Origin: Polytrichum commune
Taxonomy: Eukaryota; Streptophyta; Polytrichopsida; Polytrichales; Polytrichaceae
DNA length: 64,000 bases
Assembly (NCBI GenBank): GCA_950295325.1
Contig: OX485807.1
Coordinates: 28,803,666 to 28,867,665, forward strand
Direction: 5' to 3'
Shown here: positions 20,404 through 33,530 of the stretch, in pieces
Layout of the letters: every line of letters begins with the position of its first letter
How positions within the stretch are numbered: the stretch's first letter is position 1
Translations under genes and position numbers: made by a program
Notes under the pieces: generated by a model
The model's input: only the letters and a program-made list of their open reading frames with translations
What the model was told of the DNA's origin: nothing
Database searches by the model: none

Positions 20404-21338
20404 CTATGGCTTAATAGTGCAACCAAAATTGCAGTGAAAGTGGCGATAGTGTTCAATATAGGACGAGAACACATGGTGACTGCAGTTATTCAACTTTCTG
20501 AGAATCATACTCAAAAACTGCTCCCCGGAACTCAACGATGCACCACTGGCTACGAAGATTGAACGACTCTTGAAATGACCGAATTTTTCGCTCCTACACC
20601 TTGGGTCACCAAACCCAACACCATCTCCGTTAAAAAAACAATGTATCAACCTAAACATGCCTCCATTAGGTCAGGGTGGACGCGGCAGATCTCTAGGTGG
20701 ACGCGGCTTCATTCCACGAGGAAGCAGAGGGTTCCGAGGTCGCGGCAATGGCCGCAACTACCAACCCATGGATGGCTTCAACGGTACTCCACCAAGCAAC
20801 ACCTAGGTCACATGATATGGACAGGGAGTTGCTAATGATAACCATTCTCCACTCAAGGGAAGAGTCTTATTGTGGGAAGATATTTAATTAGTTGGCAGAT
20901 ATGAGTCACGCAAGTCTAGAGTCATATGATATGTACAGGGAGCTCCTAATGATAATCATTCTCCACTCAAGGGAGAGTCCTATTGTGGGAAGATGTTTAG
21001 TTAGCTGACATATTTGAGTCACGCAAGTCTGGAAACAACTCTTAGGCTATTCCTAACAACCACTTCAAAACGTTTTTTGAATCCACAGATGGAAGTCGCA
21101 CATTAAGCCGTAATACTCTTGGATGTAACTACATAGCACGTAATAGAAACACGGACATAACTGGGACCATACACATTATTTATTGTAACATAGCACTTGA
21201 ATGGGTGAATATGAAGGTGATATTCTCAGAAGTGTTCAACCATTTCTCAGTACCACACCTTACACCTCTACTATTTAACATCATGTTCGCATGGAATTTC
21301 TTACCTAATGTCTCCAAATTTTCTATAAGTTTGCTTTA
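20404..21338 (+). pseudogene. Decayed upstream part of Penelope-like element
   Basis: The plus strand holds fragments of open frames, including a Gly/Arg-rich stretch near 20662-20790 (GQGGRGRSLGGRGFIPRGSR), as in nucleic-acid-binding RGG proteins. A 114-bp tandem duplication follows (20807-20920 and 20921-21031). Frames are broken repeatedly up to the reverse transcriptase region. Membership of the same element is inferred from position and strand only. No GIY-YIG endonuclease motif was found here. Confidence 0.35.
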
Positions 21339-23234
21339 GTGTTGAAAGATTTCAGTGTTAATATGCTTTTGAACGGTTCATATGATTGCATTTGTAACAG
21401 TTCCAAGAGACTGAAACAATTTTTAGACCCCGACACTATTGATGATAATAGAAAGGATCCAAGGGCGCATATACGTACCATGGATACAAAAATAATTCAT
21501 CATCATGGGTTAAGGGAGGCAATCAGTCTAGGGCTAAACTATATACCATTGCGAAATACTAACATGCGGGAGACTATCCAAGTGGTTGTGGATACATTTA
21601 TACAGGTTTGTCAACTTCTCAATGCGAAAGGATGCCTTGCCGTGGACAATGCATCTAAACTAGTTCATATGATATCAAGAGACAAATTACTATCGGCTAT
21701 GAAGGAAAATCTATTTGGATTTAGGTATTCCAAACCATATATTTTTTCTGACAAGGCAATTAATGAGGAACTGACTTGGTTAATGAAACATGTGTTCATT
21801 TCTAGATTAGGTAAGGCCGCTAGCAATGCGTATTTCATATGTATATCTCACAGAAGAAATCAAGCATTGCTCAGACTTAATGGCCCTGATTTTGAACCTT
21901 GCCGACATAATAACTCATGGAAATCCATTGAAGTTGTTACAAATAGAATTAAGTTATAATTAACTTCTCTTATACCTGAATTATCCATACATGAGGTAGA
22001 ATTACCTTATATCATGGCAATTTACAAATTCCACAAAAAGAAATATCGATGGATTTCCAATGCGTTTGGATCAATCTATATAAATATTGCCACTCTTCTT
22101 ACCATATCAATTATGACATTACTTGATGAGGTTAAAGAATGCACAACTACCACTATTAAAGGATACAACAACTTCCTTAATGTAGATACGTCAATGTATT
22201 GGATAATTGATTCAATTACCAACTTTACACTAAACATTCCTACAGTGATCAACAACATTTATGTTGCTGATATAACCAGATGTTTTGAATCCATTCCCAT
22301 ATCATGTAATGATACACTATATGATGCAATGGAATTCATCACTGATCTTGGTATGACCAACTTGAGACACAAACATCCTAGATCTGAACAACTACTTTGG
22401 GTCAAAATCAATGACAAAGGAATTACAACTAAAGCTCTACGAACATCTACATGTCCTAAATATGGTGAATGGTTCCCTATATCAATCACAAAAAAATTGC
22501 AAATTCATAAATGGTTGACTACGAACTGTTACGTACGTTTGGGTAACCAAGTATGGAAACAAATACTTGGTATACCCATGGGATTTTCATGCTCACCACT
22601 TCGGTGTTACTTATATCTCTTATCATACGAGATAAAGTTTATCCAAAGACTGGCTAGATTAGGAAAAACTGAGATCATGTCCAAATTCAAATATGCATTT
22701 AGGTACATTGATGATTTATGTTGGTTGAATGTGGGGGAGGGTAATAAATTCCTCAACCCAACACAATCCAGACATAGGGATAATCCATTATGGATTTATC
22801 CATTGGACATAATCGAGATCAAAACAAAGGTCTCTCAATTTTCAGAGTATTTTCCTCAGTTTGGTATCAAAGCACATTTTATGAATGTTATGATCAGTAT
22901 TATTGGCGAAAAATCCGAAATATTCGTCATGGAGAAATTCGATAAACGACGCGAACTACCCTTCAAGTACTCATAGTTCATAAAATTCAAATCAAACAGA
23001 CCTGTCAAACATGCGCACAATGTGGTGATTTCACAAACAATTCCTATTTTGTATTTATCCAACAACCCACTGGTAGCTATGCAAGAGATACAGACTTAAT
23101 ATACCGTACTTTCAACTAATGGATTTTGAATTACCAAATTAGAACAAATTGTGATCAACTTCCTGACTAGCAACTATTTTCATGCTTTGAAGTTCAATAA
23201 AGACCATCTTCTGATGCTACTACAAGATATGTAA
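21339..23234 (+). pseudogene. Penelope-like element reverse transcriptase, inactivated
   Basis: Three open segments (to 21956, 22014-22973, 22977-23231) share one frame and are separated by single stops (TAA at 21957, TAG at 22974; another TAA at 23094). Motif A is IYVADITRCFESIP, motif B is LGIPMGFSCSPL and the catalytic box is AFRYIDDLCWLN, in the correct order. The GIPMG-x-x-C-SP and FRYIDDL forms are those of Penelope-like reverse transcriptases, not of LINEs or LTR elements. The first segment carries an N-terminal domain (GLREAISLGLNYIPLR), and the end keeps the FDKRRELPFKY and KSNRP motifs. The stops mean it is dead. Bounds of the whole element are not defined. Confidence 0.8.
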
Positions 23235-23450
23235 CTTACCCCACCATTTACAGTATTTCTTCAAGGAGCTTTGACAATTGTATAGTATAACAAATACTCA
23301 CAATTATCGAGAGATTGAGTGAGAAAATATATAGGAGGACTGGTGTGCATTACCAGCATCCACTCCTAATACTTTATGATATGAACTACCAGGGGATTTT
23401 TTAGGTGGTGGGACTCTCTCTCTCTCTCTCCCTCTTTCTAGTTCTTGATC
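23235..23450. other. Spacer between Penelope remnant and repeat R1
   Basis: It contains a (TC)n tract at 23413-23433. I see no gene. Confidence 0.5.
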
Positions 23451-24565
23451 AAGGCTATGATATTAAACATTTTGTGATTATAAACTTTCACATTAGTCAA
23501 TTAAAATTTGTTTTCTTTACAAATAGATTACAATACAAGCAAGAGATCCTACATATACATACATGGAAAATGATCATACTTTCCATACCATATATGTAAC
23601 GAGGATGTAGATGAAAGAGGTACAGTAACCATGATTACAACCGTGAATCACGTATGTAACCCATGGTAAAAAAACAGGGTTTGGAAGAACTTATCATATG
23701 TAAGAACTCCAATATAAACCTCTAACCCTAAAAGAAAGCCTCCCTTTCTTACCATTCATGCAAGCGCAAGGTGAGGTGACTTTGTGGATACTCACTAGAA
23801 TAGTTGATACGTGTGGAAAGTGAGAGGAACAAGGACGAATCACCAAGAGGAGTATTCTACTTGGAGTAACTTAGTCATGGCTAAGGATCAGGTTTGAACA
23901 CCCATATGTCATTTGGCAATGAATGTTGTAATTTGAAATACTACAATGCATTTGATGTTGTTTATATGTGTGCGACATGGATAACAACTGGGTCCTGCTA
24001 TTATTTACCTCGTGTATGTAACCAATCCTCAAATGTTTGTTGGTTGGTTGCATGGGCACAGGTAAGGCATGCCCTTCACACTCTCAATACGAGGATGTAT
24101 TGTGATTATGACATTTTAAGCATTTCTATGGGTTGATGTTACAAGGGACTTTTCCTTTGTAAGCACTCCATACATGGGGTGGAGTAGATATATGTACTTT
24201 GTAGTGAAGCAAGAAGATAGGTGATTAAACCTCAAAAGTATGAAGCAATCAAACTTAAACATTTGTTGTTGGTTACCATGTTGTTACGGAAACCCTACGT
24301 AAGGTACATAGTCTTGCAAAGCAAAGTGAGTTATAACACAAAAGATCCAGGTTATACAACACATAGATGAGCATGATTGCAAACAACTACACTATGCAAA
24401 ATGTTATTGTGTTACCAAGTAGGACGATGCCAAGAGAATAGAAAGAGTCTTGTGGAAATTCCCACCCACCCACCCTTGTATTGTAATGAAGAAGTTATTG
24501 AAGGATTTGGCCTTTGAAAAGAGGAAGTTCAAACTTTGTAAAAGTTTTGAAAAGTCAACTCTCTA
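23451..24565. repeat. Dispersed repeat R1, copy 2
   Basis: This is the near-identical partner of 12692-13804 in the same orientation, with scattered substitutions. Here it is preceded by the (TC)n tract and not by the segmental duplication, so R1 is an independent repeat. Confidence 0.8.
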
Positions 24566-24600
24566 TACTATGTGTTGTCTTAACCATAAATGAACCAAAC

Positions 24601-24813
24601 CAGTAACTTATGCTAAACCCAAAGTAAAGTTACTTTAGGGTTAGGGTAGTCTCAACTAACGGATATCCACCATAGATCAGGGCATCTGCATCTATGGCCA
24701 CAAAGGACTATCTAACTCTATATTAAGAGAGTGAGGTCATAAGGACCTCCTTTCACAAGCTAAACTGCGGTGGTTGTTTACCCTAAGTAACTTTTGAGTT
24801 TAGTGTAAGTGGT
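24601..24813. mobile_element. Small MITE (about 213 bp)
   Basis: The left end CAGTAACTTATGCTAAACCC and the right end (inverse: CCACTTACACTAAACTC) form imperfect inverted repeats extending through AAAGTTACTTTAGGGT. The centre holds GGGCATCTGCATC, a phrase common in plant Harbinger-type MITEs. The target duplication is not clear. Confidence 0.5.
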
Positions 24814-24849
24814 GCAATTTGAGTGTGTTGGGAGGTGTATGTAACTCAA

Positions 24850-25520
24850 CTCTAACCTCGAATGCACAAGGTTCAAATGGCTAAGGAACAGGTAGAGTAC
24901 TCCATGAAAGTATGTGTATTCTTGTTTGCAAATGTATGTTCATGTTGTACATTATTGTGTGACATAGATAACAATTGGGTTCTGTTGTTATTCACCTCGT
25001 GTACGTTACTAACCCTCTCTTTGGACTTGGTTGGTGGCATGGGCACAGGTGAGGCAAACCCTTCACAAATTTGATAGCATCTTTAGGTTTTGCATACCAA
25101 CTTTTGTCAAAAAATAGTGTGTATATAGGGCTTAGACATTCTTTAATGATGAGGAATGTTAGGCAATATATTAAGTAATGATAGGACTTTTGAAGTAGTA
25201 GTGGACAAGGTTTATACTAGAAGATGACATACTTTGGATATGAAATACATTAATTTACATTAAGGGTACAAAGGTAAAACCTTAGTAAATAGTTTACTTA
25301 TGGTTGTTTACTTTCTTTGAGACATACCAAGAGATGATAATGACCATGGTAAGTTGTTTGATATGCAAGGGAGTAGCCATGGGAAATGATCCCACCCACC
25401 CACCCAGGTTTTGAAAGGTACATGGATATGCAAAGGAATGGTATGGCCTCTTGATAAGAAGATGTATTGCACAAAGACTAAGCTTGACAGTAAACATAGC
25501 ATTACGCAAGAAAAGCCCAG
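24850..25520. repeat. Diverged relative of repeat R1
   Basis: It shares with R1 the phrases GATAACAATTGGGTTCTGTTG, GGCATGGGCACAGGTGAGGC and CCCACCCACCCA in the same order. The match is interrupted, suggesting an older copy. Its first part gives a 70-codon frame (24862-25074) with VCSCCTLLCDIDNNWVLLL, also hinted at in R1, so the repeat may derive from a gene. Confidence 0.45.
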
Positions 25521-25900
25521 CTCTCTCTCTGGAATCATGTCATAAATCAACACTGCAACTTTCTCCGTTTCTTTCAAACTGTAAGATATCTTGCCGCGTA
25601 CTCCTTGACTGCTGCCAATATTGGCTAAGCTTATTCTGCAAGTTAATAAGGTCTACAGAAAATACTCGACAGAAAATAAAGAAGAATTGCATGAATAAGG
25701 TCTAAATGAATGATGATGTTCTATAATGGCGCCCCTGTCTAAATTAAAGATGGGTAACATTATCATACTTGTAGGAGAGGGAGATTCATAGAGTTCCTTT
25801 AATTGTACTATGATGGTAGGCTTGAATATTACTAGAGTACATTAAGGCCAAAGAAAGTAAGAATCCACGGAATCAGCCTTTATAGATATGTATGGTATTA

Positions 25901-26994
25901 CAGTTTAACCTTGATAATGTCACACCATCCGTTTCACCAAAAAGAGTGATATAAACAAGGTGTGACATATTTGATAATATCACATTTTGAAGATTTGTGC
26001 ATAATGTGATATTATCAAAAAATAAGGTAGAAAATCAAAATAAAATTACAATGTGAAAAAGAAAATAATAAATACGAGACTTCAATGTTTTTGAATGTAA
26101 AATCTAATTCAAAATTGTGAATAACAACAAGAGCACATCATAATGTGTCATTGAGATCAGGTAAATACCTCTCACTAGAGACAAAGAAGCTTCTAATGTC
26201 ACATTGTTTTGTTGATGTTAAATGTGCAACACCAATTCTAATGAGTTTGTCATGGATTTTTTCCATTTCTAACAACTCGAGAGTGTTGAAAATTTGAGAA
26301 CCTTGGCTAGCCATAAAATTCAAAACATCTTTAGCATAATCTAAACGAGAAGGTTATCTCCAAAACTAGGAAACGAATCAAATGGGCGCCCAAACTAATT
26401 AACCAATGATAAACAACCCTCTAACTTAGTTTACAGATTTTGGTAAACAAAATTGGGGATCTCCCTCTACTTCCCAAATGTGAGTAGTAAGTACCTTCCA
26501 GATACCCCAATTCTAGCTCCGTGAAGCAAAATTCCTTGGTTTCTTCTTCTTCTTCTTGTGCCCACATGCGTGAACATCGTGAAATCACCATGAAAAGACA
26601 CACAGTTGAACACATGTGACGGAAGGTGGGGTGCATAGAGGCTGAGAAGTTTTGACAGCGCCATGAAAAGACAACACCTTTGAGTGCCGTGTATAGACAA
26701 CACCATTCAGGGTTGGTGCACAATCAAGTTCCAAGAATAGCATTGCATTTATCACAGGGGCGGCGCATGACCCTTTCGGCTACTACAATCTGTCCATCCA
26801 ACCATCACATACAATCCATCCATACTTGGTATTATCACATTTACACTACGGATTTTGGAAAAAAATAATGACATTACCAAGGGTGATAGGGATAATAACA
26901 AGAGAGTTTTACACTATGAAAATCGGTTTCAAACTTTTAGGTGACAATATCAAGGTGTTCTATTAACAAGGGTGACATTATCAAAGTTAGATTG
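25901..26994. mobile_element. Pogo-like nonautonomous element (1094 bp)
   Basis: The left end CAGTTTAACCTTGATAATGT and the right end (inverse: CAATCTAACTTTGATAATGT) are inverted repeats of the pogo/Tigger pattern CAGT-x-x-AACCT-x-x-ATAA. TA flanks lie at 25899-25900 and 26995-26996. Subterminal GTGACAATATCAAGG and TGATAATATCACA motifs repeat inside. The reverse strand at 26138-26323 keeps a transposase-end-like peptide. Confidence 0.75.
26138..26323 (-). pseudogene. Remnant C-terminus of a pogo-type transposase
   Basis: A 61-codon reverse ORF lies within the pogo-like inverted repeats. It has a helical stretch (IFNTLELLEMEKIHDKLIRI) followed by KQCDIRSFF, which fits the Q-x-x-I-x-x-F-F PCNA-binding box at the end of many pogo/Tigger transposases. 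The catalytic domain is not recognisable upstream (26330-26720). Assignment rests on the motif plus its setting. Confidence 0.5.
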
Positions 26995-26996
26995 TA

Positions 26997-27449
26997 CAAC
27001 CTACAAGCAATCCTAGCTTACACTAGGGTCTGGGGAGATTTTGAGGCACAATTGGTCAAAATCCTAGGGTTTCCAAGTCCAACCGGTTACTTACATGCAT
27101 GCCATGATCTTTCGGTTCTTCTTTACTATTATGAGGTATATACCTCATATTCCTCGAAATGATGGCTGACTTTTCTAAAGTCTTGAACTTCAACTAGTTA
27201 TGTCTCAAACTCAACCCTGTTCATTGCATTGGTTTCCATATAGTAGTTCATTGAGTATCAAAACCATTGACAACGTTCATGTTTATTGTGGCATGCATGT
27301 ACAAAGTGTTAATTATTAGGCTTGGTGTAGGTGTTGTTAAATGTCTTCGCATCAAAAAGCAAATGTTAATTTCCATGCACGTGTTGTACCCTAGCTAGAC
27401 ACCTGCAAAGGCACATGAAAAGTCTTATCAAATGATACTAGTACTTGGG
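26997..27449. other. Spacer, no gene seen
   Basis: A 73-codon ORF overlaps the end of the pogo-like element and is not convincing. I see nothing else. Confidence 0.5.
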
Positions 27450-27990
27450 AATCAATGCTCCTTTGGTGCAAAGGCGTCCAAATATGCTTTGGAGTTGAGT
27501 ACATGTGTCAACCCATTGAGAATGACAACCACGACTTTCTTCAAGGAACTGTGCGTAGTGAAGCTCCCAACTTCCCAAGTAACCACACAACCAACCTTTC
27601 TCATAACGTCCTTCTTGCAAGGATTAACATGCAACTCCTATGTCCAAAATCTCATCACTAATTCCCTTACATCATCGGGAATGTAGTCCTTCTTTTTCTT
27701 CCTCTCAATCATAACCCAACTTGCTTCTCAATTTCCACTAGCAATTTCAACTATGTGCTCAATTGTTTTGGGAATGGACTTATTGGTCAAAACGATACAT
27801 CACACAACAAACCTCAAGGTTCTTGAACTCTCTAGCTACAAACACAATTGTCAAAAATATCACATTATGTGCGGAGTAATGATCGCGTTGTTGACTAGAT
27901 GTAACCTCGTCCTATGCTAGCTTAAGGTTGTCACAAAGAATCTCACACTGGCACAATTTTTTCTCTTTCACAACAAATTTAAGAAGGACA
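27450..27990 (-). pseudogene. Decayed coding-like fragment
   Basis: The reverse strand has broken but protein-like frames, including a charged stretch KKKKDYIPDDVRELVMRFW near 27640-27720 and a following ELHVNPCKKDVMRKVG, separated by a stop. The style suggests a transposon-associated or multicopy gene, but I cannot name it. Three other frames of similar length overlap the region. Confidence 0.3.
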
Positions 27991-29545
27991 CGTTGTAAAA
28001 AAGGTTGTCAATTCAACCTCTTAAGGCCTGCTTCCTATAACTTGACACCTCTATGACTTGTTAGTTCAAGGAGTGTGTGAGACAATCCTCTTGCTAGAGT
28101 TGTAGTAGACCTATCATTATTCAAGCTGTCTACACGAGAATTTACTTTTTTTTAACTGCTAGACATAGTCTTTCTCTTTGCTTGGCACAACATTTTCTTA
28201 ACTTTTTTTGTCTTAATCCTTCTTGCTAAATCTTATTCTTGATTTGTCTGAGTGTGTTGGCCTACAATTTTTGTATTGTGTGAGGACGCCATGGTGTGAA
28301 CTCAACACAATTTTATGGGACCCTCAAGCCACATTGTCTCATTTAAGGCAACAACTCTACTCAAATTTTGCTAATTAAAGTGATAAGCTAAGGATACATC
28401 AAAACTCCAAATTGAAAACATGAAAAACCTTGAATAAACAAGATGGAAAAGATGAGTGGAAGAGAAATGCCAAGATGTGGCATATCGGGACAAATGTAAT
28501 GGACCAATAATGTAGGTGTTCTTGATGCTACGATATAGATTGACAATTTCCTCAATGGTGAAGATGTGTTTGAATGAACGGTGAAGATTAACTCGTACAA
28601 GTTCATCGGAGATTGGGTCAACTCTATCATGACCATGATTTGCTCATGTAAGGAATTGTCATGTCCATCTTGGGCTTGAGTTTCTCTTGTACAAGGGCAT
28701 CTCCAAAACTTAGCAAATGATTTTAGATGTTTAAGGCAAATGTGCAAGTAGCCCTTCTTCTATGTTGTAATAACAACTATCCAAAACCTAAATCTAGCCA
28801 AATTGGGAATTTTTCTTCATGAGCCGCAAAAAAATGATTTTTCTTTTACATTCCCAAGGTCATACCAGATGGGATCTTTATAGTTGTACATATTTGACTT
28901 GTGCAACAAACAAAAAGGTGTTTAATATATGTTGTGATATAGTGTAATTTGCACTTGTTTTGGTATTCATTAGAGTCTTGAGCTTATACATCCTCTAGTG
29001 TTACAAAGGTCTTGAGTTAGTTTCAAGGAACCTTCCTGACACCTAACAAAACTCATAACTTATAATGCTTGATTGCAATACAAACAATCAACTGAGTGGT
29101 TTCTAATGATCAACCTCAAACTATGTAATGCTCCATTTTCAATCCATGGTGGTCAAGACAAATGTTGACAGTCATGTATCTTTTGGAAGTTACATTCCTT
29201 TCCAAAAATGTCAAGCTTAAATGGACCTTGGATGTGACAAAACAAGATTGTATAATTTGAACAAGTATGTGTTAACATTGCCCACAAGGCCCATATATAA
29301 AATAAAGTTGCGCACATAGATGATCATGTCCTATTTTACCAAGTCATTAAATTACATGTGGTTCATTAATTTTGGGGTTGTGTAGTTGTGTAGGGTAAAA
29401 ACCAAGTAATATAGTTGTTGGTGGAGGTTGAAAAGTAAACACATGTGCATAAGCTAGGTAAATGAAGGACCACAACTGCAGGAAGTCAAACTGAGGATAC
29501 ATCGTCATATAACTTTATTGGTGTCATGGAAACACCCTTTTACTA
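27991..29545. other. Spacer with one reverse ORF, no gene recognised
   Basis: A 119-codon reverse ORF (28388-28747) is the only frame over 100 codons. It has a hydrophobic end and could be a decayed fragment of the same element as 27450-27990. I see nothing else from 28800 to 29545. Confidence 0.4.
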
Positions 29546-30066
29546 CTACACAATTTATGGTATTTAGTGTCACATGCATAATAGTGCCGCTTCTCCTATT
29601 TTGAGGCATATGCTAGGTTATACTAATGATCAACAACTTCACCATTAGTGTCACTTCATAACACTTGGCGTTTAAGTGCGCTTATTAATATCTTGTGTTC
29701 AATAATGTAATGAGGTTTATGCCTATGTTACACAATGGTTTACAAGTTGACTAAAGTGTACACATATGACATGTGGCGTTATTATGCTCAAGAATTTATT
29801 CCTCTTACCTATTAAAATGTAAACACTTGACATTTGCCATTAGTATGCTCAATGATATCTTCTCGTTGCAAAACTATCATCTCGAGTATCCTAATGTGCT
29901 ACACTAAATATCATGAAGTGAATATCTTACATTTCAAGAAGCTACTTATTTTTTATGAATAGTATTATGTCGACAATTAGCGGGTGTGATGCCTTGATAC
30001 CTTTAGGCATCTAGTTCAAACCGTTTGCCAATAGTGTGCGTGACACTAAATACCTTGAATGGTGTA
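29546..30066. mobile_element. CTACAC-type MITE (521 bp)
   Basis: The left end CTACACAATTTATGGTATTT and the right end (inverse: CTACACCATTCAAGGTATTT) continue into AGTGTCAC on both sides, giving inverted repeats of about 28 bp. Flanks are TA (possibly TACTA/TAATA). No coding capacity. The host MITE at 10654 and 48140 has the same terminus. Confidence 0.75.
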
Positions 30067-33000
30067 GTAATAATATAAAGGAGGTGGAGAGATTAAATTA
30101 ATCAAATACACGTGGCCGCCATGTAAGTTGAAGTTGAATATGTTAGACACTACTTAAAGATTGGTTTTTTTTTATGCATCATTTCAACCTCTTGAGTGAC
30201 ATCTGCAAATAGGTAAACTCTTAGTCAAAAGAAGATGTTTTCTTGATAGATTCACACTAGCATAACACTGCACTAAACATATGATAAATTTGTGGCATTG
30301 ACATTGGTGTGCCATGTTGATTAGAGTGGTCTTTTTTCGTGACTTTTCATGTGATGTCAAGTGTAATGTGACACTCTCTCTAGTTGCCACCCAGTGATTG
30401 CAAGATGATTGATGTGGGTCAATGATGAAAAGTGTTAGTCACACTAAATAAGATGTTTATTGTACACAATTGATTAGCCCACTTGTGTGGGTTGCATCTC
30501 CTCTGCAATCATATTTTTTTTCCTTTCATTCTCAAAGTTGATTATGAAAGTGAGCAACTGGGAGCACCAATCATGACCATCCAATTGTCCTAGTTTTGCT
30601 TGGCATATGATAGTGGGAAAAAAACTCAACACAGACGTTGTGTAATGATGTAATTAGGGTTTTCCTATCTCTTAAAAAAGAACAAACCCCAAGGTACAAT
30701 CTCTCAAGGAAGGCTTGACTAGTGTGTCTTACAAATGTTTAAGATAATTAAGGGATGTGGCCCTTACGTGGTCACTTGTCTTAAATTGGATGCCTATTTT
30801 TTTTTAATGTACGTGACAATCGTTGTAGTTAAAAACAAATGCTAAAAGAACATATGTTATGATAAGATCTGACCAGATACATGATAATTATTGGAGGACC
30901 TATGTGATCATTAAAAAAGAAAAAGGAACTTCACTTCAACCTGTTATGACTTTTGCATCTTGACTCCAATTATGAGACTTGAAATGACAATTGTTGCGAT
31001 TTGCAAACAAGTAACTAGATGAGACAATTTAGAATATGATCCAACACCCAAACAATTGGGTTTGAGAGCAATATGAGAGAATCTTTTTTGTAATATTCAT
31101 TTTCAAATTTGAGCAACAATAGTTAAAAAAGATTTAATTGTTTCACCATAAACTAAAAGTAGCCTCCATTGTAGCAATTAGTATTTGAGAAGAAATTAAT
31201 AATAAGTTTCTAAAAAATTATGAGCCTTGCCTTTTTAACTTTTGACAAGGTTACCTTCATTTTTTGTTGAGACAACTTATTTGGGTTCTCTTGCTATAAA
31301 ATCCAGGTGACTGCCAAACAAAATTTACTTATGACCATGTAGAATTCCATGTCCATTACATGAAACTTTCTCGTCCATTTTTTGACATGGTCATCAGTGC
31401 ACACTTTTATTTTTTTGGTGACCTTTTGTAAAACAATGTGGGACAACTAGTGTTTTCATAACCAATGAGAGATTGTTGACAACGATGTCGTGGTCATTGG
31501 TCACTAGTGTAAATAAAGCCTTAGATTTGGTGAAGTGGACATCTCCTAATCCATGCATTTTGTTAAGTGAAAGTGATTCAATTTTATGTACTAACTTTGA
31601 ACTTTGTGAAGAAAAAAAACCATAGACATTCAAAACACATAATAATCTACAAAGCCAAACAATTTATGATGACATGAAAAATTCCAAGGAAAGTCTACAT
31701 ATTTTAAAAGATGGTGCAAGTGGTGTGCAAGTTAGTGATATTGAACAAGTGGTTGTCTAAAATTTGTTTAAAATATGACAAAATTACATCAAATTGATGG
31801 TTTTCTACAAAGTTTTGTGATGACGCCTTTGTGTAAATGAATTGAAGGAATATAAAAAAGAATTCCAACTTCAAAATAGTTAAGGTCATGAAATCTACGT
31901 CCAAAACCAGAGTCAATCATTTGCTTTTGAGCATCACTTTTGATGCTAAGTATTGACAATCTCAACTTGATATTCTACATTTGAGTATCTAACACAACAA
32001 TAGAGGTCATCATAAAAAAACTCAACTTAAATAACGCTTTGCCACTACTTTTAGGCCTTTGACCAAAACATTTATGGTTTAAATTTAATATACCGGAGCA
32101 TTTTTTTGGTCCACTTTACCATGCTTCTACCCATTTATTCCAAGTACATTCATTATATATGTAGTTTATTCCATGAATATGGGTAGCACATAACTTCATA
32201 GCCCTTTTCAAAAGTACCCCTTTGTCTCACGCGGTTCGTAACTCTATGAAGGAATTTACCCTTGCCCCCTCTTGGGGGGGTGAAATCATGGTCTTCTGCA
32301 AGGGATCACTTTTATTTTTATTTCATGTTTAACACATAGATATTGCATGCTTACAAGACTGATATAACTTATTTTGACAACTGAGTATTGTAGAGGACTC
32401 TCTATTTCATCTTTACCTATCTCAAAATGTAGTTTCCACATGGAATACAAGTGGATCTTAGCGAATGTGAACATGACACGTGGCATTTATATTTTTGAGG
32501 GGAAACCATTATTTTGTGTCAGAGTAGAGAGCCATGTACGGTATTTCCCACTATGTATGCCCAAAGCTCCTGATTGGAGTAGCCCTTATACAATCTAGGT
32601 AGCTTTTTGAGGGTCATCCATTGATACTAGATAATTTTGGACATTGTAACTATGACATGAATATGTTATTCTCGTGTTGCGGTTCCAAATCATCGGCTCT
32701 AGCTTAGTAATTGCTTCCATTATACCCCTACACAAACTACTAGGTACCCACAATGGTAGAGTATGGCCCTAAAGAAACAACAATATCAAAAAGCTCAATA
32801 GGCTCATTCATGCAAGCCACCGAGAGGCCGGAACCGTTGCATATGAAAGTATGTGCAAATCCATGCAACACAAAACCTTGACTCCCACTAAGTTGAGTTT
32901 GTGGCTGATTTCAAGTCATCTCAAAATGACTTCAATATATAGTGAGAACAATGCAAAGTGTTTGTAATTTTAAGCTAACTCCGATCCGGTGTCAACTCAA

Positions 33001-33307
33001 CTACAAAAAGCGGCTTTTGAATTGCGTAGTATAGTAATATAATCCACAACTTTTGGGTTTGGGTGCATGATGATTATGTCCGTGCATCATGATTCCCTCT
33101 ATCCATGCAAGACTTCATTTATTTGTTCACATTCAAGTCTAGTTGACATTTCACGAATCGCGCACATAACATTATTGATCCTTAATTGCCGAATGAATAT
33201 TTAGTATGTCAGCCTTATAAGAATAATGTGCAAACAGTCACATATGGTCTCTTGGTCCTTTGAGGGATAAGTTGAACTCCTCCTCTCCCGGTGGGTTAGG
33301 GAGAGAG
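30067..33307. other. Gene-poor AT-rich spacer
   Basis: No ORF over 80 codons and no recognised repeat boundary. It holds scattered phrases shared with other spacers (GTGTCAC, TTTAGTGT). Runs of old, degraded intergenic DNA are the likeliest reading. Confidence 0.5.
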
Positions 33308-33530
33308 CTACACTAAATTGTCTAATTAGTGTGGGTTACCATTTGGAGTTATGCATTGTTATAATAATTTATTGAGAGTGCCATTCTTTATCTAATTAAC
33401 ATAAGTAGTTAGTACGCACATTGAAGAATATGATATAACTTAGTTGGTTAAAAACAATAATGTCGGTATAAAGTTATAGCAACGCATAACTTTGAATGGT
33501 AACCCACGCTAATTAGACAACAAGGTGTAG
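33308..33530. mobile_element. MITE with about 55-bp inverted ends (223 bp)
   Basis: The left end CTACACTAAATTGTCTAATT and right end (inverse: CTACACCTTGTTGTCTAATT) continue through AGYGTGGGTTACCAT and GTTATGC to about 55 bp with few mismatches. The CTACAC terminus relates it to 29546-30066, but the interior differs. Confidence 0.7.

Noticed and set aside
30067-33307. Short reverse ORFs as genes
   Set aside because: All are under 80 codons in AT-rich DNA, as expected by chance.
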